Source: CAZFJG01 sp964410915 (GTDB lineage: Bacteria; Synergistota; Synergistia; Synergistales; JAFGMB01). From it: 52,111 nucleotides of DNA. The notes beneath the pieces were generated by a model. That model was not told the DNA's origin, did no database searches, and saw only the letters and a list, made by a program, of their open reading frames with translations. This document shows, in pieces, positions 1 through 8,726 of this stretch. The position numbers were made by a program, and so were the translations under genes. Position 1 is the first letter of the stretch. Each line of letters begins with the position of its first letter. Location: positions 1 through 52,111 of the forward strand of contig CAYPIU010000010.1 of the NCBI GenBank assembly GCA_964410915.1, in the 5' to 3' direction.

Positions 1-49
1 AAGCACGCCGCCAGCGTTCATCCTGAGCCAAGATCAAACTCTCCATGAA
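1..49 (-). rRNA. rrs: 16S ribosomal RNA, 5' end only
   Basis: The reverse complement contains the universal 27F primer region (AGAGTTTGATC then TGGCTCAG at positions 22-42), followed by the conserved AACGCTGGCGGCGTGC stretch. This is the first ~49 nucleotides of a 16S gene; the rest lies off the left edge. The 5' boundary was placed by analogy with E. coli, where AGAGTTTGATC starts at nucleotide 8, so it is approximate. Too little is present to assign a phylum. Confidence 0.96.
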
Positions 50-106
50 TTTCTTATTCAAAAGCCTGCTTTGCTCTGATACACTGTATTCCGTTTTCAA
101 GATTCC

Positions 107-124
107 GTTGCCCTCACAGGCAAC
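107..124 (-). other. hairpin at the start of the rRNA leader
   Basis: GTTGCC (107-112) and GGCAAC (119-124) are perfect inverted repeats around a 6-base loop. The hairpin lies almost exactly at the predicted 5' end of the pre-rRNA transcript. There is no T-run after it, so it is not a terminator. It could protect the transcript end or take part in leader folding; this is inference. Confidence 0.5.
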
Positions 125-131
125 AGCGAGA

Positions 132-160
132 AATATACCATGCTCGTAAAACTAATGCAA
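132..160 (-). promoter_or_regulatory. rRNA operon promoter (sigma-70 type)
   Basis: On the minus strand a -35 box TTGCAT (155-160) and a -10 box TATATT (132-137) are separated by exactly 17 bases. An A/T-rich tract lies just upstream at 161-185, resembling an UP element. The predicted transcription start is near 125, about 75 bases before the mature 16S end. The sequence shows the boxes; promoter activity is inferred. Confidence 0.8.
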
Positions 161-235
161 GCCCTTTTTTAAAAAGTTTTTACATAACTGTAATTTACTG
201 GCATATACGACCATGATTCGGTATTATAGGCTATA

Positions 236-264
236 TTGGACAGGCATGTAAAATGTGATATAAA
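236..264 (+). promoter_or_regulatory. promoter for the class A PBP gene
   Basis: TTGGAC (236-241) and TATAAA (259-264) are separated by 17 bases on the plus strand, a near-consensus sigma-70 arrangement. The start site would be near 271, giving a leader of about 60 bases before the ATG at 332. It is divergent from the rRNA promoter about 75 bases away. Confidence 0.65.
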
Positions 265-331
265 GACTATTCTTCACTGATATTTTTACTACCAGTTTCA
301 GTCAGACTCAATTTGTTCAGGGGGCTTCACA

Positions 332-2575
332 ATGGCAAAAAAGAAGAAAAAGAAACCATCCTTATTAAAGAAACTGCTTTTCTCAATACTTTTCATAACT
401 CTTCTCGGGGTCGCTGCTGCTACTGTAGGTGGTTTTATTTATATAAATGATATGGTTTCGGACCTACCTTCTCCCGAGGAAATGCTTTCTCATGAAACCA
501 GCATAGCATCGGTAGTATATGACAGGAACGGGAAAGTTATAACCAAGCTTTTCCTGGAGAATCGAACCCCTGTCATTCTAAGGGAAATATCCCCATGGAT
601 GGTAAAATCGACTCTGGCCGCAGAAGATTCTTCCTTCTACAAACATCCGGGTATTAAAATATCAGCAATAATAAGGGCTCTGTACATTGATATAATGCAT
701 CAGGACATCAAACAGGGTGGAAGCACAATAACACAGCAACTTGCAAGGACCCTTTTTCTCACTAATGAACAGACCATTGAAAGAAAGATAAAGGAACTTG
801 TAATTGCCCTGCGTCTTGAACAGATGTTTTCAAAGGACCGCATTCTCGAGATGTATCTGAATACCATTTATTTTGGCCACGGAACATGGGGAATTGATAC
901 TGCATCCCATAACTATTTCGGAAAACCCCCATCGGAACTGGATCTTGCTGAAGCAAGCATGATAGCAGGACTTATCGCCGCACCTGAACGTTATTCTCCC
1001 CTGAAACACCCGGAGATGGGGAAAATACGTCAGAAGTATGTGCTTGACCGTCTGGAATCACTCGGCTGGATAACCCCCGAACAGTCAGAATCAGCATACG
1101 AGGAAAAACTTGTTCTCAAGACCAGAAAGACAGGCAACACAAATTATAATCTTGCGCCATATTTTGTATCTGAGATACTTTTTTCACACCTTCTACCTGA
1201 ATACGGTAAGGAAAAGGTCTACAGAGGCGGTCTTCAGATACATACTACTATTGACCTTGACCTTCAGAAAAAAGCCAAGGATTCGCTCAATACTCTTGAA
1301 ACTGAAGGAGCACTTGTGTCCTTTGATCCCTCGACCGGTGAGGTCCTTGCCATGACAGGAGGTAAGGATTTTAAGAACAGCAAGTTCAACCGTGCGGTTC
1401 AGGCCTACCGCCAGCCAGGATCCGCCTTTAAACCCTTTGTATATTCTGCTGCCTATGAAAGCGGGATCCTTCCGATCGACCATATACTTGACGCACCCAT
1501 TTCTTTCGATCACCAGGGACCAGACGACAAAGTGTGGGCCCCCGGGAACTACAGCGGAGAATTTCGCGGTGAAGTTACGATACTCGAAGCATTGAGCCAC
1601 TCTTACAATACTGTAGCTGTAAGGACTGCCCAGATGACAGGTATCGAATCTGTAATTTCCCTGGCCCGAAAAACCGGACTTACCTCCCCGCATATCCCCC
1701 ATGACCTGTCTGCCTCACTTGGAAGTGCGAGCATAACACCGATCGAGCTTGCAAGGGCATATTGTAGTTTTGCGAATAATGGTTACAGGGTTAAACCTCT
1801 TTTCATTACAAGGATAGAAGATGGGTCGGGGATGATACTGGAAAAGGATGAACCGGAACTCAAACGAGCTATACCGGATGATACTGCCGTAGTAATCAGG
1901 TCTATGCTTATGAACGTTGTCAGGGCTGGAACAGGTGTAAGATGCAGGATACCTGGTTACGAGGTCTTCGGGAAGACAGGAACCACTAATGAATTCAGAG
2001 ATGCCTGGTTCGCAGGTGGAGTACCTGGACTTGTGACCGTGGTATATGCAGGAAGAGATGACCATAAAACAATAGGGCCAAAGGCGACAGGGGGAAAGAT
2101 CGCTGGACCTGTATGGAAAAGTTTTATGGACTATGCGGTAGAAAAGCTTCCCTTGAAAAAGACTTTTACAACTCCTCCAGGTCTCGATCTGGGAAAAATC
2201 AGTATCTGTACGAAAACCGGATACCTTGCTATGCCGGAATGCCCTTCGGCAGAAGTCTATCTGCCTGTTTCGCAAACTCCTGGCAGTTTCTGCCCGGAAC
2301 ATGGAGGTAATCTTTACGCAGCTGAACAGGATACAAATTCACCCAGGCTTCTTCTTCTGCCGGACGATGTCCCTCTTTACAAAGCTTTAGCCTCAAAATC
2401 TGAATACGGTCAACCCGAAAGTCCCTTTGCTGAGCTGGGGCCAACTTCTGAACAGGTAACTGTACCTCCAACTACCGGGACAGGTTCTGACCCGTACGTC
2501 GACGACCCAAGCCCGGCGGAGGACATTGAACAAAGATATAAAAACCTTTTGAAAGAATACGGGATCTCCGACTAA
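332..2575 (+). CDS. penicillin-binding protein 1A (bifunctional transglycosylase/transpeptidase)
   Basis: Class A PBP that polymerises glycan strands and cross-links peptides on the outer face of the cytoplasmic membrane. A lysine-rich cytoplasmic start is followed by one membrane segment (about residues 11-37). The GT51 domain shows EDSSFYKHPG (catalytic Glu near 98), GGSTITQQLAR and the ILEMYLN motif. The transpeptidase domain shows SAFK (about 364, acyl-enzyme Ser), SYN and KTG (about 547). The last ~60 residues are Pro/Thr-rich. The length of 747 residues is usual for the family. The ATG is preceded by a GGGGGC Shine-Dalgarno site. It is monocistronic, with its own promoter and terminator, convergent with ppsA. 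Confidence 0.96.
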   Translation: MAKKKKKKPSLLKKLLFSILFITLLGVAAATVGGFIYINDMVSDLPSPEEMLSHETSIASVVYDRNGKVITKLFLENRTPVILREISPWMVKSTLAAEDSSFYKHPGIKISAIIRALYIDIMHQDIKQGGSTITQQLARTLFLTNEQTIERKIKELVIALRLEQMFSKDRILEMYLNTIYFGHGTWGIDTASHNYFGKPPSELDLAEASMIAGLIAAPERYSPLKHPEMGKIRQKYVLDRLESLGWITPEQSESAYEEKLVLKTRKTGNTNYNLAPYFVSEILFSHLLPEYGKEKVYRGGLQIHTTIDLDLQKKAKDSLNTLETEGALVSFDPSTGEVLAMTGGKDFKNSKFNRAVQAYRQPGSAFKPFVYSAAYESGILPIDHILDAPISFDHQGPDDKVWAPGNYSGEFRGEVTILEALSHSYNTVAVRTAQMTGIESVISLARKTGLTSPHIPHDLSASLGSASITPIELARAYCSFANNGYRVKPLFITRIEDGSGMILEKDEPELKRAIPDDTAVVIRSMLMNVVRAGTGVRCRIPGYEVFGKTGTTNEFRDAWFAGGVPGLVTVVYAGRDDHKTIGPKATGGKIAGPVWKSFMDYAVEKLPLKKTFTTPPGLDLGKISICTKTGYLAMPECPSAEVYLPVSQTPGSFCPEHGGNLYAAEQDTNSPRLLLLPDDVPLYKALASKSEYGQPESPFAELGPTSEQVTVPPTTGTGSDPYVDDPSPAEDIEQRYKNLLKEYGISD

Positions 2576-2579
2576 ATTA

Positions 2580-2617
2580 AAAAAAGCTGGTATCCCTCAA
2601 GGGATACCAGCTTTTTT
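2580..2617. terminator. bidirectional intrinsic terminator between PBP and ppsA
   Basis: A 13-base GC-containing stem (AGCTGGTATCCC and its complement) around the loop TCAA is flanked by an A-run on the left and a T-run on the right. It therefore works as a rho-independent terminator on both strands. It separates the convergent PBP (ends 2575) and PEP synthase (ends 2633) genes. Confidence 0.93.
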
Positions 2618-2632
2618 ACTTTATATTTTGCT

Positions 2633-5002
2633 TTACAGCCTGTCCCTGATACTCTGAAGAAGAATCCTTCTTTCTACTGCTGCTACCATTTTGCGTGTGT
2701 AGGCAACTGTATCGGGATTAATGCTCATGCTGTCTATACCTGAAGTTACAAGAAATTCAGCAAATTCCGGGTAAAGGGAAGGGCCCTGACCGCAGATAGA
2801 ACAGGTTATCCCCTTCTCATGGGCTGCATCTATAAGCGTTTTAATTGCTCTTGTGACAGAAATATTCCTCTCATCAAAATATCCCATGCTGTTAAGTATT
2901 CCTGAGTCCCTGTCAACTCCCATTACAAGCTGTGTGAGATCATTGCTGCCGATACTGAATCCATCAACCATGGAAGCAAATTCAGAGGCTGCAAATACTA
3001 CTGCAGGAACTTCTGCCATTATCCACAGCTTGAATGAATTATCCTGGACAAGCCCCTCGGATGCCATGATATCCTTGACCTTCTGCAATTCCCATGTGGT
3101 CCTGACAAAGGGTAACATCACCCAGACATTGATAAGTCCGTATTCTTCACGGACTTTCCTGATAGCCTTACATTCCAGCCGGAATCCTTCTTCATATTCG
3201 GCAGATATATACCTGGAAACTCCGCGCCAGCCTATCATGGGATTATTTTCAACAGGCTCAACCTCTTCCCCGCCTTTAAGCCCTCTGAATTCATTCGTAC
3301 GGAAATCACTGAGCCTTACAACTACAGGTTTAGGATATATCTCCTGTGCAACAGCAGTAATACCCTCTGACATCTTTTCGATCAGGAGTTTCCCCTGGCC
3401 AGTCTTTACAAGATACATTGGATGGATTCCAACCATATTACTGAAAATAAATTCTGTTCTCATAAGACCGATCCCATCAAAAGGCAGTGATGAATATTTT
3501 TTAATTATGGAAGGCTCTCCGAGATTCATATAGATCTTTGTACCTGTAACAGGGGCGAGTTCATAAAGCATCTCTTTACTCACAGCCTGAGCACTGCCCT
3601 CTGATATTTCCGCCTCTTCTTTCTCACTGGAGCGAGTGCGGCCCTCAAATACAACGCCTCTTGTAGCATCCACAGTAACTGTCATACCATCAGACAGAAC
3701 TTCTGTGCCATTTTTGGAACCAACAATACAGGGAATACCCAGCTCCCTGGATACTATTGCAGCATGACAGGTCCTTCCTCCCTCATCTGTAACTACTGCA
3801 GCAGCTTTTCTCATGGCAGGAACCATATCCGGATTGGTCATCCCGGTTATGAGAATATCTCCTTCTTTTACACTGGCGATCTCGTCCAGGTCCCTGATAA
3901 TGATAACTTCTCCGGCTGCAATGCCGGGTGAAGCTGCAAGACCTCTGACGAGGACGTTCAACTTCTCTTCCTTTTTTGGCTGTTCTTCCGGCATTTTACT
4001 ATTCCTCCTTTTAAGCGTTGTAATCGGCCTTGCCTGAAGAATATAAAGCTTTTGGGTATCCGCATCCAGTGCCCATTCTACATCCATGGGATCGCCATAA
4101 ATCGATTCGATCGCGCTTGCAGCATCTCCAAGGACCTGAAGTTCTTTTTCTGAAAGGGACTCCTCATTAACCTTTTCCGGCCCGAGATATTTATCAACTG
4201 GAACGGTCTTTGTCCCAATTCCTTCTTCCTGCTCGATCATCATTATCTTCTTGTCAGCAATATTTTTTTCTTTGATCTTCAGGGTCTTCTTGTCGAGAAT
4301 GTACTCATCGGGTGAGACACTACCAGAAACAACCGATTCTCCAAGACCCCAGCTTGAATTTATCATGATCTCGGTTACATCGTTGTTGACCGGGTTTCCA
4401 GTAAACATAACCCCTGCTTTTTCGCTTTTGACCATTTTCTGAACTACTGCACTTAAGGCTACATCAAAGTGGTCAAAACTCTTATCCTGTCTATAATACG
4501 TTGCCCTTGCTGTCCATAGCGAGGCCCAGCATCTCTTTACATGTTCTACAACCTCTTGAAATCCGCGTATGTACAAATAGGTATCCTGTTGACCTGCAAA
4601 GGAAGCATCCGGAAGATCTTCTGCAGTTGCGGAACTTCGAACCGCCACTTGCGGGTCAGATAACCCTATGTTTTTTGAAAGCTGTGTATATGCACTTTCA
4701 ATGGCATCCTTTATATCCTGCGGGACTGGAGTATCTGTAATTCTCCTTCTGATATCGGTACATTTAGCAGATAGATCTGCTGTATCCTCGAAATCTATGC
4801 TGCCTATAATATCCCTGATCACCTGCCCGAGACCTGCTCCGCTTATAAAATCAATATAAGCTTGAGAGGTAACACAAAAACCCGGAGGTACATCTATTCC
4901 TTTCTGTGTCATAACACCGAGATTAGCACCTTTACCCCCAACCAGGGCTATGTCATCAAGGCCGATCCCGGAAAACCATTTTATATACTTTTCATTTCCC
5001 AA
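2633..5002 (-). CDS. ppsA: phosphoenolpyruvate synthase
   Basis: Converts pyruvate, ATP and water to PEP, AMP and phosphate, for gluconeogenesis. The order is an N-terminal ATP-binding domain (GGKGANLG near residue 23), a swivelling phosphohistidine domain with GGRTCHAAI (His413, regulatory Thr411) and a C-terminal PEP/pyruvate barrel with the ICGQGPS catalytic Cys. The length of 789 matches the family. The start is TTG at 5000-5002, because AGGGG sits 8 bases upstream and the nearby ATG is out of frame. It lies 15 bases after ppdK, so the two are probably co-transcribed. Having both PPS and PPDK in one operon is uncommon. Confidence 0.96.
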   Translation of the reverse strand: MGNEKYIKWFSGIGLDDIALVGGKGANLGVMTQKGIDVPPGFCVTSQAYIDFISGAGLGQVIRDIIGSIDFEDTADLSAKCTDIRRRITDTPVPQDIKDAIESAYTQLSKNIGLSDPQVAVRSSATAEDLPDASFAGQQDTYLYIRGFQEVVEHVKRCWASLWTARATYYRQDKSFDHFDVALSAVVQKMVKSEKAGVMFTGNPVNNDVTEIMINSSWGLGESVVSGSVSPDEYILDKKTLKIKEKNIADKKIMMIEQEEGIGTKTVPVDKYLGPEKVNEESLSEKELQVLGDAASAIESIYGDPMDVEWALDADTQKLYILQARPITTLKRRNSKMPEEQPKKEEKLNVLVRGLAASPGIAAGEVIIIRDLDEIASVKEGDILITGMTNPDMVPAMRKAAAVVTDEGGRTCHAAIVSRELGIPCIVGSKNGTEVLSDGMTVTVDATRGVVFEGRTRSSEKEEAEISEGSAQAVSKEMLYELAPVTGTKIYMNLGEPSIIKKYSSLPFDGIGLMRTEFIFSNMVGIHPMYLVKTGQGKLLIEKMSEGITAVAQEIYPKPVVVRLSDFRTNEFRGLKGGEEVEPVENNPMIGWRGVSRYISAEYEEGFRLECKAIRKVREEYGLINVWVMLPFVRTTWELQKVKDIMASEGLVQDNSFKLWIMAEVPAVVFAASEFASMVDGFSIGSNDLTQLVMGVDRDSGILNSMGYFDERNISVTRAIKTLIDAAHEKGITCSICGQGPSLYPEFAEFLVTSGIDSMSINPDTVAYTRKMVAAVERRILLQSIRDRL

Positions 5003-5017
5003 TTCAAAGACCCCTTT

Positions 5018-7666
5018 CTATTTTAAAAGACCAAGCTTCGCATGTGCTGCCGCAAGTCGAGCTACAGGAACACGAAATGGTGAACAGCTAACATAGTGTA
5101 AACCCAGACTATGACAGAATGCTATACTATCCGGATCTCCACCGTGTTCGCCACAAATACCAAATGAAATATTATCTCTGACCCTTCCTGCTCTTTCCAT
5201 AGCTATCTGCATCATATAACCTGTACCTTTACGGTCCAGAGTATGGAATGGGTTAACATCAAAAAGACCTTTTTCAATATATTTGAGCAAAAACCCGGTC
5301 TCTGCATCATCACGGGAAAGACCAAGGCATGTCTGTGTAAGATCATTGGTCCCAAAACTAAAGAAATCGGCAGTTCTGGCAAGGTCGTCAGCTATAAATG
5401 CAGCCCTCGGGATCTCTATCATGGTCCCTATCCTGTAATCAGAATGTTCTTGAAGGCTGTATTCTTTTGCTATAGCTTGAATCCGCTCTCTTATGAGCGT
5501 AAACTCTGACTCGAGCATTACGAGCGGTATCATAATATAGGGGACAAATCTTTCTTTTCTGTTTATCTCCATGGCTGCATCAAATAGAGCACGTACCTGC
5601 ATTTCATATATCTCAGGATATATCATCCCAAGACGACAGCCTCTGAATCCCAGCATGGGATTTGTTTCACTGAGTTTTTCGGTCATCTCAAGTGCTTTTC
5701 TGACTTTGTCAGCTTCCTCAGAATTCTTATAACCAGTATTCTCAAGATCACTTAGATAATCGTTCAATTCATCCTCATTTGGTAGAAATTCGTGCAAGGG
5801 CGGATCCAGGAGCCTGATTATGACCGGGAAGCCAGTCATGGCATCAAATATCTCCTGAAAGTCCTTTTTCTGCATTGGGCGCAGTTTTTCAAGCTCTTCT
5901 TTTCTTGATCCGGCATCCCCGGCAATTATCATTTCCTGCATCACGGGAAGCCTGTCATCTGCCATAAACATATGCTCTGTTCTGCACAGACCTATACCCA
6001 GGGCTCCATAATCCCTCGCCCTTTGAGCATCTTCAGCTCTGTCGGCATTCGCCCATACTTCTAAATCAGCTATATCATCACACCAGGAAAGGAACTTTCG
6101 AAAGTTGGGGGACATCTCCGGCTCGACAAGTCCTACTTCACCTATTACCACTTCTCCTGTGGTACCGTCAATGGAAATGGTATCACCTTTTTCAAGTATC
6201 TGGCCGGCCATCTTTACAGTCTCTTTCTGAAGATCTATTACGATATCTTCACAACCGCTGATACATGGTTTACCAACACCCCTGGCAACCACTGCTGCAT
6301 GGCTGGTCATTCCTCCACGGGATGTAATAACACCTTCAGCAGCATAGAGGCCATGGACATCATCAGGAGTAGTCTCGGGTCTTGCCAGTATAAGATCCAT
6401 GCCATTCTCATGTAGTTCTACAGCTTCATCCGGATCGAAGACCAGTTTCCCGACAGCTGCCCCCGGGGATGCCGGAAGTCCTTTTGCGGCAACCTCATAT
6501 TCATAATTGTGATCGAACTGACTGTGAAGTATACGTTCCACCTGTTCCGGTTCGACTCTGCTGATGGCTTCACTTTTATCTATAATTCCTTCGGAGACAA
6601 GGTCAACAGCAATATTAATGGCAGCATTAGCGCTTCTTTTACCTGTCCTTGTCTGAAGGATATAGAGAGTTCCGTTCTCTACGGTAAATTCGATATCCTG
6701 CATGTCATGATAGAAACTTTCAAGTGAATTTGCTATCTTTTCGAGTTCATTATAAGGGCCTGGCATTAACTCCTGTAGTTTTTCGATCTCCTGTGGTGTA
6801 CGAGCACCTGAAACTACATCTTCACCCTGTGCATTGACAAGAAATTCGCCATAGAGTTTTTTTTCTCCTGTTGCGGGATTTCTTGAGAAACATACACCTG
6901 TACCTGAATATTTCCCCGTATTCCCATAGACCATCGAAACAATATTTACTGCTGTACCCATATCTGAAGATATATTGTTCTTTTTTCTGTAGGTTCTGGC
7001 CCTTGGATTGTCCCAGCTGGAAAAGACAGCTGTAATGGCCTTTCGAAGCTGTACGCGGGGATCTGTTGGGAAATCCTCTCCTGTTGTATCCCCATAAAGG
7101 ACTTTAAACTTTTCTATGATCCCATCAAGGGATTCTGGCGAAAGTTCATAATCAAAGTTTACGTTTATCTTTGTTTTTTCAGCAGCTAATACTTCCTCAA
7201 ATTTTTCAGAAGGGATCTTCATGGCCACATTCCCGAACATCTGGATAAATCTTCTCAAGCTGTCAAGTACAAATCTTGGATTGGATGTCGCCTTTTTCAG
7301 AGCTTCAAGAGTTTGATCATTGATACCCAGGTTAAGTATTGTATCCATCATTCCAGGCATGGATACCGGAGCCCCTGAACGGACAGATACGAGAAGCGGG
7401 TCATCAGAACCACCAAATATCTTACCTGTACTGTTTTCCAGATCTTTTATTCCTTCTTCGATCTCCGGCCAGATATTATCGATAAAAGATTCACCCTTAT
7501 CAATATATTCCAGGCAGGCCTCCGTGGTTATCGTAAAACCAGGAGGTACAGGAATACCGTTTCGTGCCATCTGCGCAAGGTTTGCACCTTTACCTCCCAG
7601 GAGATTTTTCATCGAGGCATCACCTTCACGAAACTTATAAACAAAGTGTCTTTTTTCAGAACTCAT
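5018..7666 (-). CDS. ppdK: pyruvate, phosphate dikinase
   Basis: Reversibly interconverts ATP, pyruvate and phosphate with AMP, PEP and pyrophosphate; many anaerobes use it at the PEP/pyruvate node. The nucleotide-binding domain opens with LLGGKGANLAQMA. The central swivelling domain carries GGMTSHAAVVARG (phospho-His456, Thr454). The C-terminal barrel ends with the FGICGEHGG catalytic Cys. The 882 residues match the usual ~880. The ATG has a GGGAGGTG Shine-Dalgarno site. The Thr two residues before the His is the site phosphorylated by PpsR-type regulators in the family, and such a regulator is encoded 69 bases upstream. Confidence 0.98.
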   Translation of the reverse strand: MSSEKRHFVYKFREGDASMKNLLGGKGANLAQMARNGIPVPPGFTITTEACLEYIDKGESFIDNIWPEIEEGIKDLENSTGKIFGGSDDPLLVSVRSGAPVSMPGMMDTILNLGINDQTLEALKKATSNPRFVLDSLRRFIQMFGNVAMKIPSEKFEEVLAAEKTKINVNFDYELSPESLDGIIEKFKVLYGDTTGEDFPTDPRVQLRKAITAVFSSWDNPRARTYRKKNNISSDMGTAVNIVSMVYGNTGKYSGTGVCFSRNPATGEKKLYGEFLVNAQGEDVVSGARTPQEIEKLQELMPGPYNELEKIANSLESFYHDMQDIEFTVENGTLYILQTRTGKRSANAAINIAVDLVSEGIIDKSEAISRVEPEQVERILHSQFDHNYEYEVAAKGLPASPGAAVGKLVFDPDEAVELHENGMDLILARPETTPDDVHGLYAAEGVITSRGGMTSHAAVVARGVGKPCISGCEDIVIDLQKETVKMAGQILEKGDTISIDGTTGEVVIGEVGLVEPEMSPNFRKFLSWCDDIADLEVWANADRAEDAQRARDYGALGIGLCRTEHMFMADDRLPVMQEMIIAGDAGSRKEELEKLRPMQKKDFQEIFDAMTGFPVIIRLLDPPLHEFLPNEDELNDYLSDLENTGYKNSEEADKVRKALEMTEKLSETNPMLGFRGCRLGMIYPEIYEMQVRALFDAAMEINRKERFVPYIMIPLVMLESEFTLIRERIQAIAKEYSLQEHSDYRIGTMIEIPRAAFIADDLARTADFFSFGTNDLTQTCLGLSRDDAETGFLLKYIEKGLFDVNPFHTLDRKGTGYMMQIAMERAGRVRDNISFGICGEHGGDPDSIAFCHSLGLHYVSCSPFRVPVARLAAAHAKLGLLK

Positions 7667-7735
7667 ATCTTCACCTCCCGATCAGGTTTTAAAAACATTT
7701 CACCTGTGTGTCTGTTTAATTATATATCCAGGATG

Positions 7736-8563
7736 TTAAGTATCATACCCGAGAAAAGTAAATATTTCCTGGGCAGTCTCCTCTATAGCCTTTTCGGTAA
7801 CATCAAATACTTTACAACCAATGTTTTTCATAACCTTTCTGGCATGGTTTATTTCATCCATTACATTCTCGATCTTTCCATATGATGAACCTTCCGGATC
7901 GAGCCCCATCATCTGAAGTCTCTCTTTACGTACCTGCTGTAGTTTTTCTGGTCTGATCGTAAGACCGATCACTTTCTGGGGATCGATAGTATAAATTTCT
8001 TCAGGGGGATCAAGACCCGGTACAATAGGAATATTTGCAGTCATTATTCCTTTATGAGCAAGATACATTGACAAAGGAGTTTTACAGGTCCTTGATACAC
8101 CCAGAATAACAAGTTCTGCATCATTAAGCATCTGACTGTTGCTTCCGTCATCACAGGCAATTGAAAATTCCACAGCTTTTACCCTCTTGAAATAGGCTTC
8201 ATCCATCTGGTGAGCCAGGCCAGGTTTTTCAAGAGGTTTCATATCAAGTTTGCTGGAAAAAAGATCAAGCATCGGTCCCAGCACATCGATAACATCTATA
8301 TCCATTACCCGTGCCTGGTTTACAAACCACTTTCTGACCTCGTGGTCCACAAGGGTACATGTAATAATTGCACCAGTTTCAACTGCTTCATCGAGCACAC
8401 GTCTTCCTCTCTGTTCATTGTTTATATAACGGAATCTTTTAATGGTCGAATTCACGTTTTCAAACTGTCTTATTGCGGCTTTGGTAACTATTTCAATGGT
8501 CTCTCCTGTAAAGTCCGAAACAACAAATACGGTTATCGGTTTCATGCTGTTATCCATGTTCAT
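7736..8563 (-). CDS. ppsR: pyruvate phosphate dikinase / PEP synthase regulatory protein (DUF299)
   Basis: Bifunctional kinase/pyrophosphorylase of the PDRP family. It inactivates PPDK or PPS by ADP-dependent phosphorylation of the active-site Thr and reactivates it by phosphorolysis. The family P-loop-like motif GVSRTCKTP is at residues 155-163. The N-terminus VFVVSDFTGETIE and the C-terminal region are typical, and 275 residues is normal. The first ATG is preferred, with AAGGA about 6 bases upstream. It is the first gene of a ppsR-ppdK-ppsA unit. The sequence alone does not tell which of the two downstream enzymes is the target, and both keep the Thr. Confidence 0.95.
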   Translation of the reverse strand: MNMDNSMKPITVFVVSDFTGETIEIVTKAAIRQFENVNSTIKRFRYINNEQRGRRVLDEAVETGAIITCTLVDHEVRKWFVNQARVMDIDVIDVLGPMLDLFSSKLDMKPLEKPGLAHQMDEAYFKRVKAVEFSIACDDGSNSQMLNDAELVILGVSRTCKTPLSMYLAHKGIMTANIPIVPGLDPPEEIYTIDPQKVIGLTIRPEKLQQVRKERLQMMGLDPEGSSYGKIENVMDEINHARKVMKNIGCKVFDVTEKAIEETAQEIFTFLGYDT

Positions 8564-8671
8564 TCTGTCCTTTCAGTTATCCCTGTTTTTTATCCTCTTC
8601 AACTTTACAGAGAGGTATGATCTGGTTTACCGGAATATATAATGAAAGTCTACCAGATTTTTACAGATTAA

Positions 8672-8703
8672 AAAAATATCCTCCTGTACAGGAGGATATT
8701 TTT
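8672..8703 (-). terminator. intrinsic terminator after glyS
   Basis: A perfect 32-base palindrome centred at 8687/8688 has a GC-rich core (TCCTCCTGTACAGGAGGA) and A/T flanks ending in a T-run on either strand. It lies 24 bases beyond the glyS stop and ends the long era-recO-glyQS transcript before ppsR. The rest of the 162-base gap to ppsR holds no gene; a ppsR promoter is expected there, but I see no convincing boxes. Confidence 0.88.
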
Positions 8704-8726
8704 ATTCTATGACTATACTGGTATTT

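Noticed and set aside
1715..2302. 195-residue open frame on the minus strand inside the PBP gene
   Set aside because: Antisense to a clear PBP; its composition is that of a shadow frame.
2853..3533. 226-residue open frame on the plus strand inside ppsA
   Set aside because: Antisense shadow of a confident PEP synthase gene; no start signal.
2633..7666. ppsA and ppdK as a recent duplication
   Set aside because: They share domain types but differ in length, domain order detail and motifs (GGRTCH versus GGMTSH; ICGQGPS versus ICGEHGG), so they are old distinct families.
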